From NCBI GenBank assembly GCA_002205965.3, contig NADL03000478.1, forward strand, positions 1,389,001-1,453,000: a stretch of 64,000 bases of DNA, written 5' to 3'. Position numbers and translations under genes: made by a program. Below the pieces are notes generated by a model. It ran no database searches and was not told the origin of the DNA. It worked only from the letters and a program-made list of their open reading frames with translations. Below, one piece after another: positions 1-12,955 of this stretch. Each line of letters begins with the position of its first letter. Position 1 is the stretch's first letter. The DNA is from Kappaphycus alvarezii. Lineage: Eukaryota > Rhodophyta > Florideophyceae > Gigartinales > Solieriaceae.

Positions 1-436
1 GATTAAGTTTTTCTCCATGCAAGGCAACGATGGCGAAATGAGAGCAAAGTTCATACACTTAGAAAAAAGCGCTTCAGTCCATTGAAGATAAGCTTGAAAC
101 TAGGGAACAATAGGCAGGAAACGAACAATCAAGGGAGTTAATTGTTGCAAGTGATACTGCGTCGCCTCCAAGAGAACAAATTAAAGTCTCTTCGGAACCT
201 GTCTGCCCATCTGTTGTAAGCTTCTTCAACTAGGAATAAGAAGGAGGTAAAAGAAAGAAAACCAACTTGGCTCTCCTGCGTTGCACGAAGTGTAGTTCAT
301 GTAGGCTCGAGGATGCATTTCACCTCCCAGAGATGGTCAATGAGGGCCTTTGTGAGCTTCCTATTTAAGCCAATAAGCTTAATATCGTCAGAAATGACAT
401 GACTTGTGAACCACAATGCCAATTACGATTCGTCTA
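1..436. other. Non-coding flank of Harbinger relic
   Basis: I see no convincing coding frame here. The segment lies beyond the C-terminal end of the Harbinger transposase relic and may hold the rest of that element's 3' end. I could not find a terminal inverted repeat pairing with the other side. Confidence 0.4.
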
Positions 437-1459
437 AGGGCTCTACAACAATTTCCATGGTGTCCTGAGCAATGTTGAATGATTCGCGTATTCCGTCAAC
501 CCCATCACTCGCGTAAATTTCTCTTCTAGATTCCACAACCATGTTGTGCAACACGATCGCAGACTGAGCAACTGATGTCGTGATAGCGGCAGACCAAACC
601 TCGCTGGGTAAAACATAATTTTGAATCTACGGAATAGGACACCGAAAAAACGTTCGACGCACTTCCGCGCTCCTTTCTGCCTTGCTCAAACGCCCTGTAC
701 CTCCCTTCGGAACCGACTTGATGACTATTTTCCATGGGGGGAAGATACACTCAGTAAGGTAGTAGTACCAATGAAAGACCTCTCCCGATAGAGTGCAGCT
801 CAGCTTGACTTGAGGCAACTCTCCAGCCAGTACGCGGTTGAAGTGATTACTCACTTCTGGTATGTTGAGATCATTACATGCTCCAGGCAACGCGAACTGA
901 AAAGACCAAGCCCAGAGATCTAAATCGCATATTGCCTCGATTCGGACAGTTGGTTCCCCTTCCTTGCCTTTCATGATTCCTTGAAGGGCAGTTGGGAAAT
1001 TCTTCCAAGACTAACCAGCGCAATCTAAACATCCGATGCATCCTGGAAAGCCGGTCCGTGCAAACTGTCTCTCAACTCGTCTCAAGTCATCAGAGTTTTG
1101 CTCCATCATATAGAAATTTCCAAAGCATATAAGCACACTTGTACAGAACTCCTGAAGGAACTTACGCGCAGTAGTTTCCGATAAACTAAACAAGTCTTCA
1201 GACAGGTCGGAAGAAATTACGTACGCAATTTGCGAGGGCACATAAATTTAACCAGTGGTGAGATTCTCATCCTCCCAACAGCATCTAGTTTTAAGCATTG
1301 ACGAATGTAAGCAGATTGAGCAACCAATTTTTCAAATATTCTGTTGAAGACAGACCGAGGCATGCGAAACCTCCTCTCAAAAGATTCTTCGGACTGCTCA
1401 GGGCCCATTTGAGAAGTTCCAGGTCTGCATTTGTCGTGCCGCCAAAAATATTTTACCAT
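437..1459 (-). pseudogene. PIF/Harbinger-type transposase relic
   Basis: Decayed DDE transposase of the PIF/Harbinger (plant transposon protein) family, which moves a DNA transposon by cut and paste. Reading down the minus strand, the N-terminal part (1459-1217) has SFERRFRMPRSVFNRIFEKL and AVGRMRISPLVK, typical of the family. The middle (1241-1011) has LSETTARKFLQEFC and ends at GFPGCIGCLDCAG, which carries the first catalytic Asp. The next block (974-627) has DLWAWSF and GACNDLN, the second Asp. The third acidic site follows in FEQGRKE. The tail reads IVLHNMVVESRREIYASDGV down to about 437. These blocks lie in different frames, so at least three frameshifts break the gene. The family assignment is from recognised motifs; inactivity is seen directly. 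Confidence 0.85.
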
Positions 1460-2883
1460 GTAGTTGTAGTGCGCTCCTTCAAAGTTTCGCTGAATATTTC
1501 CAGACTTCCCAGGAAGTGATCCGCCCTTCTAGTGCTTCCTGGCTGTCGACAATGCCATGGAAGCCATATTAAACCATATTGCCACACTCAATGCTTTGGT
1601 GCTATCCCCTCAGCGGCCTTGAAAACATCAAACAAAGCAGACATATAGAACTCCTGTAACAGTAAAATTGACCTCCAAATTAAGGGGAAGGTCAGATGGG
1701 TTAAAAAAATCTTGGTCTGAGCCTGAAATTTTGTTCATTGAGAGGCCACGCTTCCCCTATTCTGCAGTGTTTGAGGAATATATATCTTCTGAGCCTTGAA
1801 AATATCTTTTTAAGCAACGTAGTGCAAGTGTGGTGACGCAGAAAGCAGCACAGAACGAGGATGGCAAAGGTATTTATGTTATAATTGGCGTAGATAAACG
1901 TCAACGGAATGTTTTTCTTGTTGACGAAGCGAAACACTCACAATGTTCACGAGCGAGTCCAAAACCTCCGTGTTTGCCTCCCGAAGAAGCTTCCTCGATG
2001 CGGAGAGCAAGCGCGAGAGGCCCAGAATATTGCAGAGGACGGAGTGCAATAGGAGGGGTTGGGATTCGTATTTGGGGGCGAAAGGGGAGAGGTGAGCGAA
2101 GTGGGGCTTGAAAGAGGAAGGCACAATCGAGAATGGCGAGAGTATGGGTTGGAGCGAGCCGAAAAGGGATTAGGGGACGCAATAAAAGATGGGAATAGAG
2201 GAGGGAGGGGCGGTGGCGCTGCTTGAGAAGATGAGAGCGTGTCGAGGAACGAGGTGAGTGCGGCTTTCTCCTATGCAGCGTGGAGGGGCGGTCGCAGGTA
2301 GGCACTGCCTGGCTACTCTGTGATTGAAAATGTGCGGTTTGGATTGGAGGTTCGTCGAAGCGATATTCAACCAAAACGATTGACAGTGAGAACGCACTGA
2401 AAAATAGAATGCGTTTTAAGATTAAATTTGTCCAATGAACTCAAATATCGTGGCGTGATTAGAACGCGATTTTAGGACGCGGGTGCGGATGCTCTTACGC
2501 TTCAACAGCGCAACCAAACCATCACCAACGACGCCGGTAGTCACACTGGACTGCAAATATTTCCACCAACTCACGCCACGGAGTAAACGCAGGCACTACC
2601 GTAGCACAAGCAAAGTTTGGGCAGGTCTGTGGCGACAAGCCAAGCAAGCAATGAAATCTCCAAGTCGTCCGGACGAACCTTCCCCAACCCAAGCGAGCAA
2701 CCCGATACTCCAAAAATTACTCGCCCAAGCACCCAAACCATGGATGATCAGTGGAAAACTGCCGGTGCCGCACAAGACGAATTAGCCTACATGGGTACGG
2801 GTGCTGGAGCTCACACTTGAGCAGCACGACTTGTTGCACTTACCCGACGATACAGACCCACAGTCAACCACCCAGGGGAGTAG
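1460..2883. other. No recognisable gene
   Basis: Open frames of 60-157 codons occur on both strands around 1830-2400 and 2483-2820. They are Pro/Ser/Arg-rich, overlap on opposite strands and match no family I know, as chance frames in G-rich or C-rich DNA do. Nothing else is supported. Confidence 0.4.
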
Positions 2884-3650
2884 TGGAATTGGCACTCATA
2901 CTGTACTGCCATCGGCAGAGCTGATTTTGCTGATCTTTTTTTGATCTGATTCACTGCTAACCGTCAGGCACTGTACTGTACAGTACAGTAAGGACAACTT
3001 TCTTTTGTCGCCCACAATTATTCCTGGTACTGTATACTCACCAGATGGGGCTTGAGGGCTTGCAATCTGGACCACTCGGCCCCAAATGGGATCTGATATT
3101 TTCGCAGGTGAGAGGCACCCATTGGGCCAATGTCGACTTTACTTATCTCTAACTTGGATCTCCCTAATTGGCTGACCCTAACTTCACTCACCCCGCCGTC
3201 GCAGATAACCCGAACCTAGTTAACTAGTATTTATACCTACCTGGCCACTAGGGCCCTAGAGTAAACAGCCACCTCGGTGTTGGCTCTGAACTTGACTCCC
3301 AACTTCCGCCTTTGCAGAAACCTTGCCAACGGCAACTTTGGCTATAGCCACTTTTATCCTCCCGGGTCCTCCCTTCTATTCCCCTCTCTCTATCCAACAT
3401 TATACTACCCCTTTTATTGTTTGGTTGTGATTTACTCACACTTGGCTCCCCGGACTCCGGCGTCTATATACAAGTAGAACTTCACGGTTTCGTTGGTGAC
3501 AACATACTCATCTCTAAAGGAGATATTCAGCACAGCTGACCCTATAATTACATCTTCTTTGTCCCGTATTACACTCCTGGTGTCTACAGTTCTTTGAAAT
3601 CGCCCCAAACAAGTTTCTAGCATTCCGCGGACCACGGTCCGGCTGTTACA
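2884..3650 (+). repeat. LTR-like dispersed repeat, copy A
   Basis: About 765 bp that aligns along its whole length with 13460-14215. Shared landmarks include AATTGGCACTCATACTG near the start, GGACCACTCGGCCCC in the middle, TCACTAGG.CCCTAGA further on and TTGGTGACAACA followed by CACTCCTGGTGTCTAC near the end. Both copies end in TTACA. A start in TG and an end in CA at this length is LTR-like. No matching copy follows the copia relic next to it, so it may be a solo LTR rather than that element's 5' LTR. Confidence 0.65.
2970..2989. repeat. Perfect 20-bp palindrome
   Basis: The 20 bases are built from ACTGT/ACAGT units and are identical to their own reverse complement. The same unit recurs near 43.75, 44.43, 46.02, 50.59 and 50.9 kb. 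Confidence 0.9.
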
Positions 3651-3687
3651 TCCGAGCATAGGCGCGGCACTGTGCTCGGATGTTACA
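3644..3687. repeat. 15-bp inverted repeat with 14-base loop
   Basis: The arms TGTTACATCCGAGCA (3644-3658) and TGCTCGGATGTTACA (3673-3687) are reverse complements at 14 of 15 positions. The structure sits at the right edge of repeat copy A, where it meets the copia pol relic. Confidence 0.75.
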
Positions 3688-3724
3688 GGGCCAATACGCC
3701 TAGCGATCAGCACAGGCAACAGGT

Positions 3725-5950
3725 ATGTTGCGGCATTTAATGGATGTTGCCTCAAGATACTTCATATGTCATTTCATCCCCACCCTACGTGACATGGACA
3801 AGTGTGTGCGCGACAAACTAGCTCTAGTTCACAACAGTCATAAGCTCACGGTGAACCCGACCAAACCCCCACACTCCGTGCAGAACTCATTAGCAGAGCA
3901 GATTTTCTCAACATTGATGGGGACGGTGCGGGAAACTATGCATCAAGCCCAAATGCGCGAAACTTACTGGAGTACGCGATGAGAGATGCAGTGTTTAAAT
4001 ATAATATCACTAAAAACTCAACTACAGGCCAACTGCCACACACCAAGTGGACAGATAAGGCACCCCTTATCCAAACGCTCTATGCCTCCGGCCAAATCGG
4101 CACTGCCTATGCCCACAGGGACCGCAACCATGTGCTTAAGCTGGACTCGCGTGCATTTCCCGCACGCTATCTCTACGCAACCGCAACGAAATTGTCGCGG
4201 TAAAGGAACTGCAAAGAAGAAAAATCCAACTCATTCGGGCCATCAATTCCAACCATACCACCCTAACAAAGGCCCGTCCGCTCGATTTTGGCGCGACCAC
4301 CAAGCTCGATGCACGCTAGAAACTCCCAGCCGACAGGAGAAAACCACGCACAACCCCCCCGCAACGCGGCCGAAGCACGAAGATTCCCTGGCAGCGACCT
4401 ATGGCGCATCGCACACGGTCATGAGCTGCAAAAGCTCGATCCCGAGCACAATATTAAGTGGCTAAGCAAAGAACGCCTTCCCGCTAATGTGAAACCAATC
4501 TCGCTCATAATGACATACCGGTACAAGAGAAGCCCAAAAGGAAAGCTGATTGAACGCAAAGCGATGTGCTCGGCACGGGGCGACAAAATGTTGGCCCATG
4601 TACACTACAACTTGGAGCACACAGCAAAGCCTACCGCTGACAAGACCACGGTCCGCCTAATATTGGTGCTTACAGCAGCATGTCGGTTGCACTCCGACCA
4701 CTTCGACATCAAGTCGGCATTTGTGCATAGGATTACGGCTACACAAGGCCTATCCTCATAAAGGAATTCCCAAACTATGACGGTACCCTGCGACATTCCG
4801 GCAAACCAGCGGGTGTTCTCATGCGGAACATATACGGCACGCCGTGCGGAGGGCACTACTATCTAAATGAAGCCGAATAATGTGCCTCAAGGATCACGGA
4901 TTCAACTAGAGCAACGATGACCCTTGCTTGTTCGCCAAGTTCGAAGGACCCGATGCCTTCACCATATTTTCTCTCACCAATGATAACTTCCTTATGATGG
5001 CCACTCACAAGGAGCGCATAGACAACCTATTCCAGGCGCTCAACTCAAAGAAAGTACAAAAACCACGTCAAGCGACTAGGTCCACCGTCAAAGTACTTAG
5101 GATGCGTATCGAGCACAAGGCAGATGGCGCTATCAAAATCAGTCAGAAATCCTACATTTCCTAGGCGCTACAGACAATGTGCATGGCAGACTTCAATGGA
5201 CGCCCATGCCCAAACATGGACGGCATGCGTAGTATCATGGGCTGGACTACGCAGACACCACGATCACTCAACATAAGGCCAAATACCAGGAGGTGATCGG
5301 AGAACTACGGTACATCGCCGACTGCACGCGACCGGACATAGCGTGCCATGTGAACAGACTTAGTGTAGCTGCTCTTAACCAGACAAACGTCATTGGCTGT
5401 TGACGAAGCACTTGATGCGATACCTCAAGCAAACAATCAATCACGGTATCACATATTACCCAATGAATACAAAGGAAAAAACCTCCTCCGCTGCACACCT
5501 ACTTAGACGCCGATTTCGGGGGCAAACGACAACCCGCAAGTCAATCCCTGGTAACGTGTACACAATCAACGGCAGCCCTACAGCATAGATCTCGCTAAAA
5601 CAAGACATACAGACCCTCACCACATGCGAAGCAGAATATGCCGCAGCGACACGGTCCGTCCAAACAAAGACATGGCTACGGCGGCTATTTTCGTTCCATA
5701 ACCTACTATGGAGCCCCAAACAAGTCAAAATAGACAACGGTGGCAATACAGGTCGCACAGAAGACTGCGGGAACTAAGAAAAGAAATTTCATCCAGCTGC
5801 GAAAGCACTGGCTGCGCGAAATGATTCTCGGAAAGAGGTCATGCTCTATCATATTTCTTCAGCGACCAATTAGCAGATGTTTTAACGAAACCACTTCACA
5901 AAACTAAGTTCACGGCAATGGCCGTGAGACTTAATATTACTTAACAAGCC
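3725..5950 (+). pseudogene. Ty1/copia pol relic (IN-RT-RH)
   Basis: Decayed polyprotein of a Ty1/copia LTR retrotransposon. The C-terminal part of the integrase core is at 3725-4200: NSLAEQIFSTLMGTVRETMH, then YWSTR and a continuation with KYNITKNSTTGQLPHTKW. Reverse transcriptase follows at about 4430-4860, with SPKGKLIERKAM, HFDIKSAFVH and NIYGTPCGG, and more RT/thumb at 4928-5164. RNase H-like sequence is at about 5280-5760, with MRYLKQTINHGITYYP. The order IN before RT is diagnostic of copia, not gypsy. Frameshifts and stops occur throughout. Gag, protease and the integrase zinc-binding part are absent, so the element is 5'-deleted. I could not define its LTRs. Confidence 0.85.
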
Positions 5951-8216
5951 TTGACCTACCACACCACTCCCTCGCCACTCGTCATAGCCTTCACTGTACG
6001 GGGCTTGTCATCAGGAGATGGTTATATACACCGAAGCTCAGCCGAGCGTCAAAGCATTAGAATCATCTGGATGTCATCAGGACAGCTTTACAGTGTTATC
6101 AGGTAGCTGGTTTGTTGGTATGTTGAAAGTATAATAAACTTGCCGCCGACGGTCAGCTCTGTGGGGAGAAACGACCAAGGGTGTGTCCATTACAACCTGG
6201 ACGACCTTCTCAAATGCGCAGGACTGTGTACTGTGCATTTGAGAAGGTTAATGTTAATGCAAGTGCGGTACAATACTGTAATTATCCTCTACACTACAGT
6301 ATCATACTACACGTAAACTACGTGTACAGGTCCGTTCCAATTTCTTCCCCCCTACTACTGCAGTCGTGGCCACTCTCCGGCCGTGCCAGTAGCCGGCCAC
6401 GTCTGCTAGTGGGTACAAACCTTTTCAAAACTTCCTGAATAATGAGCTGTACACGTTTACTCCACTTGTGAAACTCCCAAAATTTACATAAATCGCAGTA
6501 AAACTGACTCAACTTTCCCCATTTTTGCGCGGAAATTGTCGAAATACGGGACACATAAAGTTAATTTATTACTACTCACAATCCTGCACAGTAGTGTAGC
6601 TATTTACCCTTACTACTACATATATCCTACGTAGTCTATATTTTCTCTATCCCATTGTACTGTTAGCGATGCCTGCTAGGACCATTATAGTGTAAGGGTC
6701 ACTAAGACCGTCCACAGGACTATCAGCTTGGGAATTTAGTTAGTATTTAGTCGCTGTGCTCGAGATAGGCGACCACATCTACTGTCTACAAAAGGCCTAG
6801 TCGCCTCGGGTACTGAATTGAAAAGAGCATCAAAAATTTATTTCAACTTACTCAACTTGTCTACCCTAAGCAAAAATAATTACAGTTTTTCCAGGCTCGC
6901 TGGTAACGCCGTCAGTCTGCTTTTTATCTCTTGAATTTTCGCGACAAGAATTACCACTCACGATACCGTAGGGGGAAATTTTGGGTAATTAGTTATTTGG
7001 AAAGTAATGAAATTTCTGTAGGTGTAGCAAAACTGCTCTTCGGCCTTCTGTGACGAAAGATCAGCCGGAACAGAAGGGATAATAAGGGGATAATGAAGGG
7101 AGTGGACCCACAGGGTGAGACAAAATAAAGGGAGGGGAATAGAGGAAGAAAGTTGGTAGAAAGAGAAGTAGCACAGAGGTTCCATCCCTCTTCGGTAGTT
7201 AACCTGGCATTAATTGACGATTGGGGATGAAAATCGGAGGATGGTAAAAAGCTGGGGAGCTAGAAGATAAGGTTGCTTTTACTCGCTCTTATTTATAGGC
7301 GAGTAAAGCATGGAGGGGATAGGTGGAAACCTTGACCGAATGTTCTGGAACAAAACATCCAAAGGAACTACACGTCAGTTGAAGAGAAGATTTGAGCACT
7401 AAAGTACTGCTAACTTTAGTGAACTTGTCTGGACTACCACCTTTGCGCAGGGAGCAGATAAATGTTACACAAAGGCACTATTCGCTTTTGGGTTCCCGAA
7501 AATACCAGAAAATATCAGCTTGATGCCTCATCATACAGGTTTACATAAAACGCACTGTTGTGCGGTAAAGCACAGTTATTTATGCCAACCTTCCACAATT
7601 AGTGTACAATCGCTTGTATTTTCTACAGTAGGGAAAAATGGGGTGTTTATGATTTAGAAATACATTGACTTATGTTCCAGAGCAGATCAAATAATTGGCA
7701 CTGTGGTGCATCTGTCTACTACATTCCACCCGGAAACTCAAGCCCACAAATCTCTCGCAATGAAAAATCCCACTTACCCCTGCAAATGATGCTGTTCCGA
7801 TTGCTGAGGCGCGGCGAACACTGCCCACTCGTCACGCGATGAAAGTAGTCCAGAATAACAGCATTTCTCCGTTGAAAGTAGTACTGGGACAATCTTAATC
7901 CAACAGGAAGTTGGTTTCAGGCGACCTCGTTTCTCAGGGTCTATCAATCGCTACGCACTTGATGCCTCGTCTCCATGATATCTTGCTCACACAGACCTGA
8001 CATCTTTGAATGCCTTATGACTCTGGGAGGAATCGCACGTTCTATTTTCTGCGTAATTTTATTCCAAAAGCTATTCAAGGGTACTCCAAAGGAGGGAAAC
8101 GAAAATACCATCAAACTCATTTAAAGCGGTACTATCGTTCAGAGCAGTATAGTGTTCGCAACTACTGTACTCTAAAGGAACCAGTGAGGTTATTAATGTC
8201 TATTACCTTTTAGGAT
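5951..8216. other. Intergenic, no recognisable gene
   Basis: Mostly without coding signal. It probably begins with the non-coding 3' end of the copia relic (about 5951-6180). Short frames such as 8010-8213 look like chance or retroelement debris. A strong hairpin is listed separately. Confidence 0.4.
6204..6248. repeat. 17-bp hairpin stem
   Basis: The arms ACCTTCTCAAATGCGCA (6204-6220) and TGTGCATTTGAGAAGGT (6232-6248) pair at 16 of 17 positions around an 11-base loop. It could be the core of a small foldback element or a transcribed hairpin. Nothing nearby indicates which. Confidence 0.8.
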
Positions 8217-9209
8217 TCAAACATTGTAAACAACTGTGTTCTTCATGTCAAGGTCCATTTCTTCGTCATCCTCCTCCTCCTCGCCTTCCTCTTGTTGTCC
8301 ATCATTTCCATTGTCCATCTCTTCCTCACTAGCCATCAAGGTCAATAGATCTTCCTTGCTTTCATCCTCCTTCTCACTATTTTCTTTCAGATCCTCTTCC
8401 ACATGCTCCTCATCGTACTCCTCTTCCGTGACCTTACATGTAACCTTTTAGATTCTCACCGATCATCCCCTCGGGAGGCATCAAAACAGTAAAGATTCCG
8501 TCTAACGTACGTGCAGGTGCATCAACAGAACTAACTCCTTCAACGAAATCACTACAATCGATAACCTTCACATTCCTAGAGTCCAGAACCTCTCCCAGTA
8601 CACGGGAAATGGCTTAAAAGACAGCAAAAGACCGACTGTGATAATTTTATAGCTCATGGATTGGCAGAGCCTTATCAAACCCACAAAACGAGCGGATAAA
8701 ATACGCCGCGGCGTCTATTAAGCTGATTATACGGCGCCGGCCTCGCTTCTGAGTTCCTTTGCGTCTGAGGAGTGCGGACTTTCTATCATTGATCTTAAAA
8801 AAGACGTCATATTCTGCAACAAATACCACCTCCAATCGTTCTCGGCAGAAGTCCAAATACGTTTTTTGTTCTTTTCGTCTATATCTTTGTCGTTGTCGAA
8901 GGGAACCACAGTGTGCGGGATTGAGTTAGTTTTAACTTTAGAACACATATCAGCGTTTGGTATGCCCAATATATGTACTTCTGAATCCTGAACAGAAACT
9001 CCACGGTAGTCAGTCCAGTTCACAAATAGGTATCCAAAAGTTCGAAAGAAATCTAGAGGAGGAATTTTTCTACCCTCGTTCAACACTGACAAAATGTTAC
9101 CATAAAGGTAGTCCGTGACATTCAGTCCTATCTCCATTCTCGTCGGCGCACGCTTACCAGACAGAGCAGGTATTACATTGGAAGGGTGGTCCTTCCAAAC
9201 TCGCTTCAC
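8217..9209 (-). pseudogene. Unrecognised broken coding region, acidic tail
   Basis: A run of minus-strand frames that look protein-like but match no family I can name. The upstream part (9209-8727, 160 codons) includes PPLDFFRTFGYLFVNWTDYR and a charged stretch DNDKDIDEKNKKR. A different frame takes over at 8856-8647. A third (about 8600-8450) contains NVKVIDCSDFVEGVSSVD. The last, ending at 8217, is strongly acidic, with about 60 residues rich in Glu, Asp and Met and a run EEGEEEEDDEEMD. At least three frame changes and stops separate the parts. It could be the linker region of a retroelement polyprotein or a dead host gene; I cannot choose. Confidence 0.35.
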
Positions 9210-9288
9210 CTCCCATAGCTCAACAGATCTCCTACAGGACGAGTCGACTGGGCTCCACCACTGCTTGGCTCACTTTCATTGCAATTAG

Positions 9289-9990
9289 TTAGACCAGAAT
9301 CCGTTGACCGAATATATGCAGCCTTTTCGGTAACACCACCTGCCTCCTCCGTATCTTTAGGTGCACCTCGATGATATGGCGCGCGGGCGGGTACCTGGCT
9401 GAATGATTCTTTTCTGCCTCTCCGCCGGGTGTGGACTTCGGCGTGCTCTCTCCCGTACTTGCCACCGTTATTCTGAGCAAGTGTATTTGTTCAGAACCAT
9501 CCTTCCTGCACTACGACATATTGTCAGCTTTATCCGTTTCGTTCATTTCTTCTCCACTCCTTTTCGCTCCATCTGGAATATTCTCCCCGGCACTGCTAAC
9601 AGAAAGAGACTCGGTAGCCTCCGATTTTTTCATCATTGTTTACTTCCTTTTCAATCTCTGAATGGTCTTTCTGAGGCTTCATTCCCAGAAAAACTCTGGC
9701 CCAAACGACATTTCTCAATCGGCTGGTAGAAAAAGGGCAGCCTGACGCGTAACAGCCTTGTTCGTCTTTTTCATAGAAGAATGGGGGCTCCATCGAGTAG
9801 TGGGTCTTATTGGAGAAGCAGCGCTCTTCTGCTTCTTAGACGCCCTCTCCAACACGGTTGGGGCGGTACGCTTCAACCGGAAGCTGACTTCTGCGACGAG
9901 CGAAGAGCTCTTTGTCGTGGTTGTCCCTTCCCAGAAGCCATTCAGTGGTTCGAGATAGGGGAACGTGCTATGGGAAGGGTGAAAAAGTTG
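9289..9990 (-). other. Possible coding debris upstream of the acidic remnant
   Basis: Short minus-strand frames (9480-9289, 9793-9596 and one around 9950-9735) are rich in Lys, Ser, Thr and Glu and could be the disordered N-terminal part of the broken region downstream. Frames shift every 100-200 bases. No domain is recognisable. Confidence 0.2.
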
Positions 9991-9999
9991 CGAAAGTAA

Positions 10000-12955
10000 A
10001 GAGAGGAAAAGGTGTAATTATGGGAAGGGGAAGGGGAGATTGAATATGAAACGAGAGTATTCTCACGTGGGCTGAGCAAGAGGTCACTTGATGTTTTCAT
10101 GACTCATCGTCCAGGTCCTCTCTGCTCAAACATACCCAGGGGTGTGAAGTGCAGTGCAAAGCGCGCATTCTACGTGGGGTTGTGTGCTATCTCAAATTAC
10201 GGTAGTTTGCTACTCAATGGAAACATATCTTTTCACGGCAGATCCCACTCCCGCTCTCAGTAGTAATAGTAAACATAAATTTTAAATAGTTTCAGGGTAT
10301 AATTAAAATGCTATTAATAGTTAGTGATTTTTTCATGCTTGAGTCCTTGACAGCCCAAAAAACGAAATAAGATGGTCAATTTTTGCCGCGGAAACTCCGT
10401 AGCCGTAACGAAGTCCCACTTTCCAATTACACCATCCTCCTTCCCCATTGCAATTGGAGGCTTTGTGGCGCATCCATTTTCACCATTCCTTTAACCATCC
10501 CCTATTTATCACCTGTGCAACCGTCTCCTCACTTTCTTTTCCAACATATAGGTATCTTCCTATAGCATTCTTCCTTCCTCTCTCCAACTACTCTCTCACT
10601 TCAGCGCCCCCCATATCTCCTCATTGGACCGTTCCTTTAACCCAATCCCATTATCTCTGCTCTCCTGCTCATGACCTGCAGCCAATAGTGTCACCACCAT
10701 ATTCTTTGTCTATAACAGGTGACCTGCCACAATGACCCGAAACCTTCCGTCCCACTCCAAATCTATTCTCGTCGCCTATATCCTTCCAAATGGAAGACAG
10801 GTTTGGTACCCTGCGACCGTTGAACATTTACGCGTGCGTTCTACTAAGTGGAGGCCGCGTGTGCAAACGGGGGATATTATTGCGACGGGAGCACTATTGT
10901 TTGAAGCAAAGCATGGGCACCAACAGGAGAAGTAGCCAGGTGGAGTTTGGGTGCAATTTTGAGCTCAGGATAGAGGATGATGAGCATGGGGCCACATGCT
11001 GTGCTGAATAGAGATTTGAAGAAGGCAGTGACTGCTTCGGCACAGCTGACGGGGTTCCTGAAAAGAACCATTCTGTATTTTCCCAGATGAGCAAGAAACG
11101 ACGCCAACGCAGTAATACTAATACTGTGAAAAATACCCTGTTGCCACGTACTAATAATATCAGTGGAATGAATCAGGATAGTTTGTCCCGTCGATAATTT
11201 GAGGTCTTCGTGCAGCTACTACGTTCGGCATATAATTATTTACTCCTCAAAGTTGTAACGATGATGAAGCAAATGTCCTCAAACAGACATGTGATCATCA
11301 TGAAGTTATCGAGGAAGTAGTGGACTTTATTCAACTGAGGATAAAGGTGGATATTCTCAGGTGTCTGCAGCAGCCACTTACTTATCTTTCCTCCGAAAAT
11401 GAAGTCTTTCGGGGAGTCTCTGGAATTCGAGAGCATCATGCGCAGTTATCGACTGGAATTTAAGTACGACTGTGACTTTACACTATTCAAGTACATTGTC
11501 TACCACATTTCCTGTGCGATTACCTCCCCTGACGGTGCCCCTCCGTAAGTCTCCTCCGCCCCATCCCTAATGGACATTAAATATCCTCGCCAGCACCTAA
11601 ACGAGGCTGAAGCTATTTTGCTACGGGGACTTCTTTCTTCAGGTGGCTGGGTATCTCTAACTTGTCGGACGTGCGGTCTTTAATAGTGAAGAAGGGGAAC
11701 ATAATGGGATCCTCTAATACGCGTCCTGGGTGGGTTGCAGCAGATATCAGAAGAACGTCTTTCTCTAATGCATTTTTTGTTGGGCGAAGGTGTAACACTG
11801 AGTCAAGTCAGATTGGGAAATCAGTGGAGTCATTAAATTGCCCAACTTTAACATAGATAAATTCTGTTTGGTATCAGGAGAAAAGAGTTCTTCTGTCTAA
11901 GCCCGAATGGGCTGAGGCTGATCCAAACTTAATAGAGGGGGATAAATCCAAGCTATATACCTTCTTGCTTTGATAGACTTGGGAAGGTGATGCTTCTGTT
12001 CGGATGTTTAGGTTGAATAGGATTTTGCATGGTATGGATACGCAAGGGGTGCGTCTTGGAGTTCTGAGAGTGCAATTCCCTGTGTAGTCTTCGCAGGAGT
12101 AGAATTTTACAGTGAAATTGATGCTTTACTTAACCAGTTTTAGGTCAACAGAGCCTTGAGAAAATGTACAATCGCGTCGGGTAAATTTGTGAATTTTTCG
12201 TTAACCACATTACTTCTACTTATACATAATCCGTTACTTAGTACATTATTGATTTATACCAGTAGAAGGAATAACAAGCCAATATATGTCCATTGAGATA
12301 AAATATTATTGGAATCATTGTTCGTTTCTACAGATTCCATTATTATGCAAGCATTAAAATTGTCACTTTATATATATTAGTATGGTATTGTTACTTTTTA
12401 TTGAATAGGTATATTTTGATAGTATGATATTAGTAGTAATCCAACACTGTACCAACAAATAAGAAACCAATACATTTTTTGTAATTATCCAATTTTTTTA
12501 GTTGTATATTACGCAACTATCATGCAGTGTAGGGGTCTAATTTTACCATCTTCGGTAATTAAAAATTATTTGAGCGCTTTTTTTCATCAGAGAACTATAT
12601 ATTTTCCTATATCAGTCACGAAATTACTTCTTGAAATTATGATTCCGTTTGCATTATAGTTCAATATTGATTTCCGAATTCTACTCTATTATTTCTGATT
12701 GGGATTGCATCAGACAAGTCTAAATTCTGTAATCAGTCCCCTATGAGGCTGAAAGTTTGCAGCTAAGTTCTGAATATCTTTTCTGATTTTCTGATGTGGT
12801 TTGAATTAGTATTTTGTGCGCAGGTTTGTGGTTCAAATTTGTACGTAGTCACTTCCACGTGTTCTCTATGAATGTACACAGTATACAGATCCGCTATCTA
12901 CTAAAGTAATCCATGAATGAAGCGCAATATCTGTTACCGTTACCTCTGAGAGCAA
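10000..12955. other. Intergenic, low coding signal
   Basis: Only short frames are present. One at 10732-10935 encodes GRQVWYPATVEHLRV, shifting to a frame ending at 11011; I do not recognise it. The part from about 12.1 to 12.95 kb is AT-rich and holds nothing I can support. Confidence 0.4.

Noticed and set aside
1901-2374. 157-codon minus-strand frame
   Set aside because: Pro/Ser/Arg-rich, overlapped by other frames on both strands, no recognisable motif.
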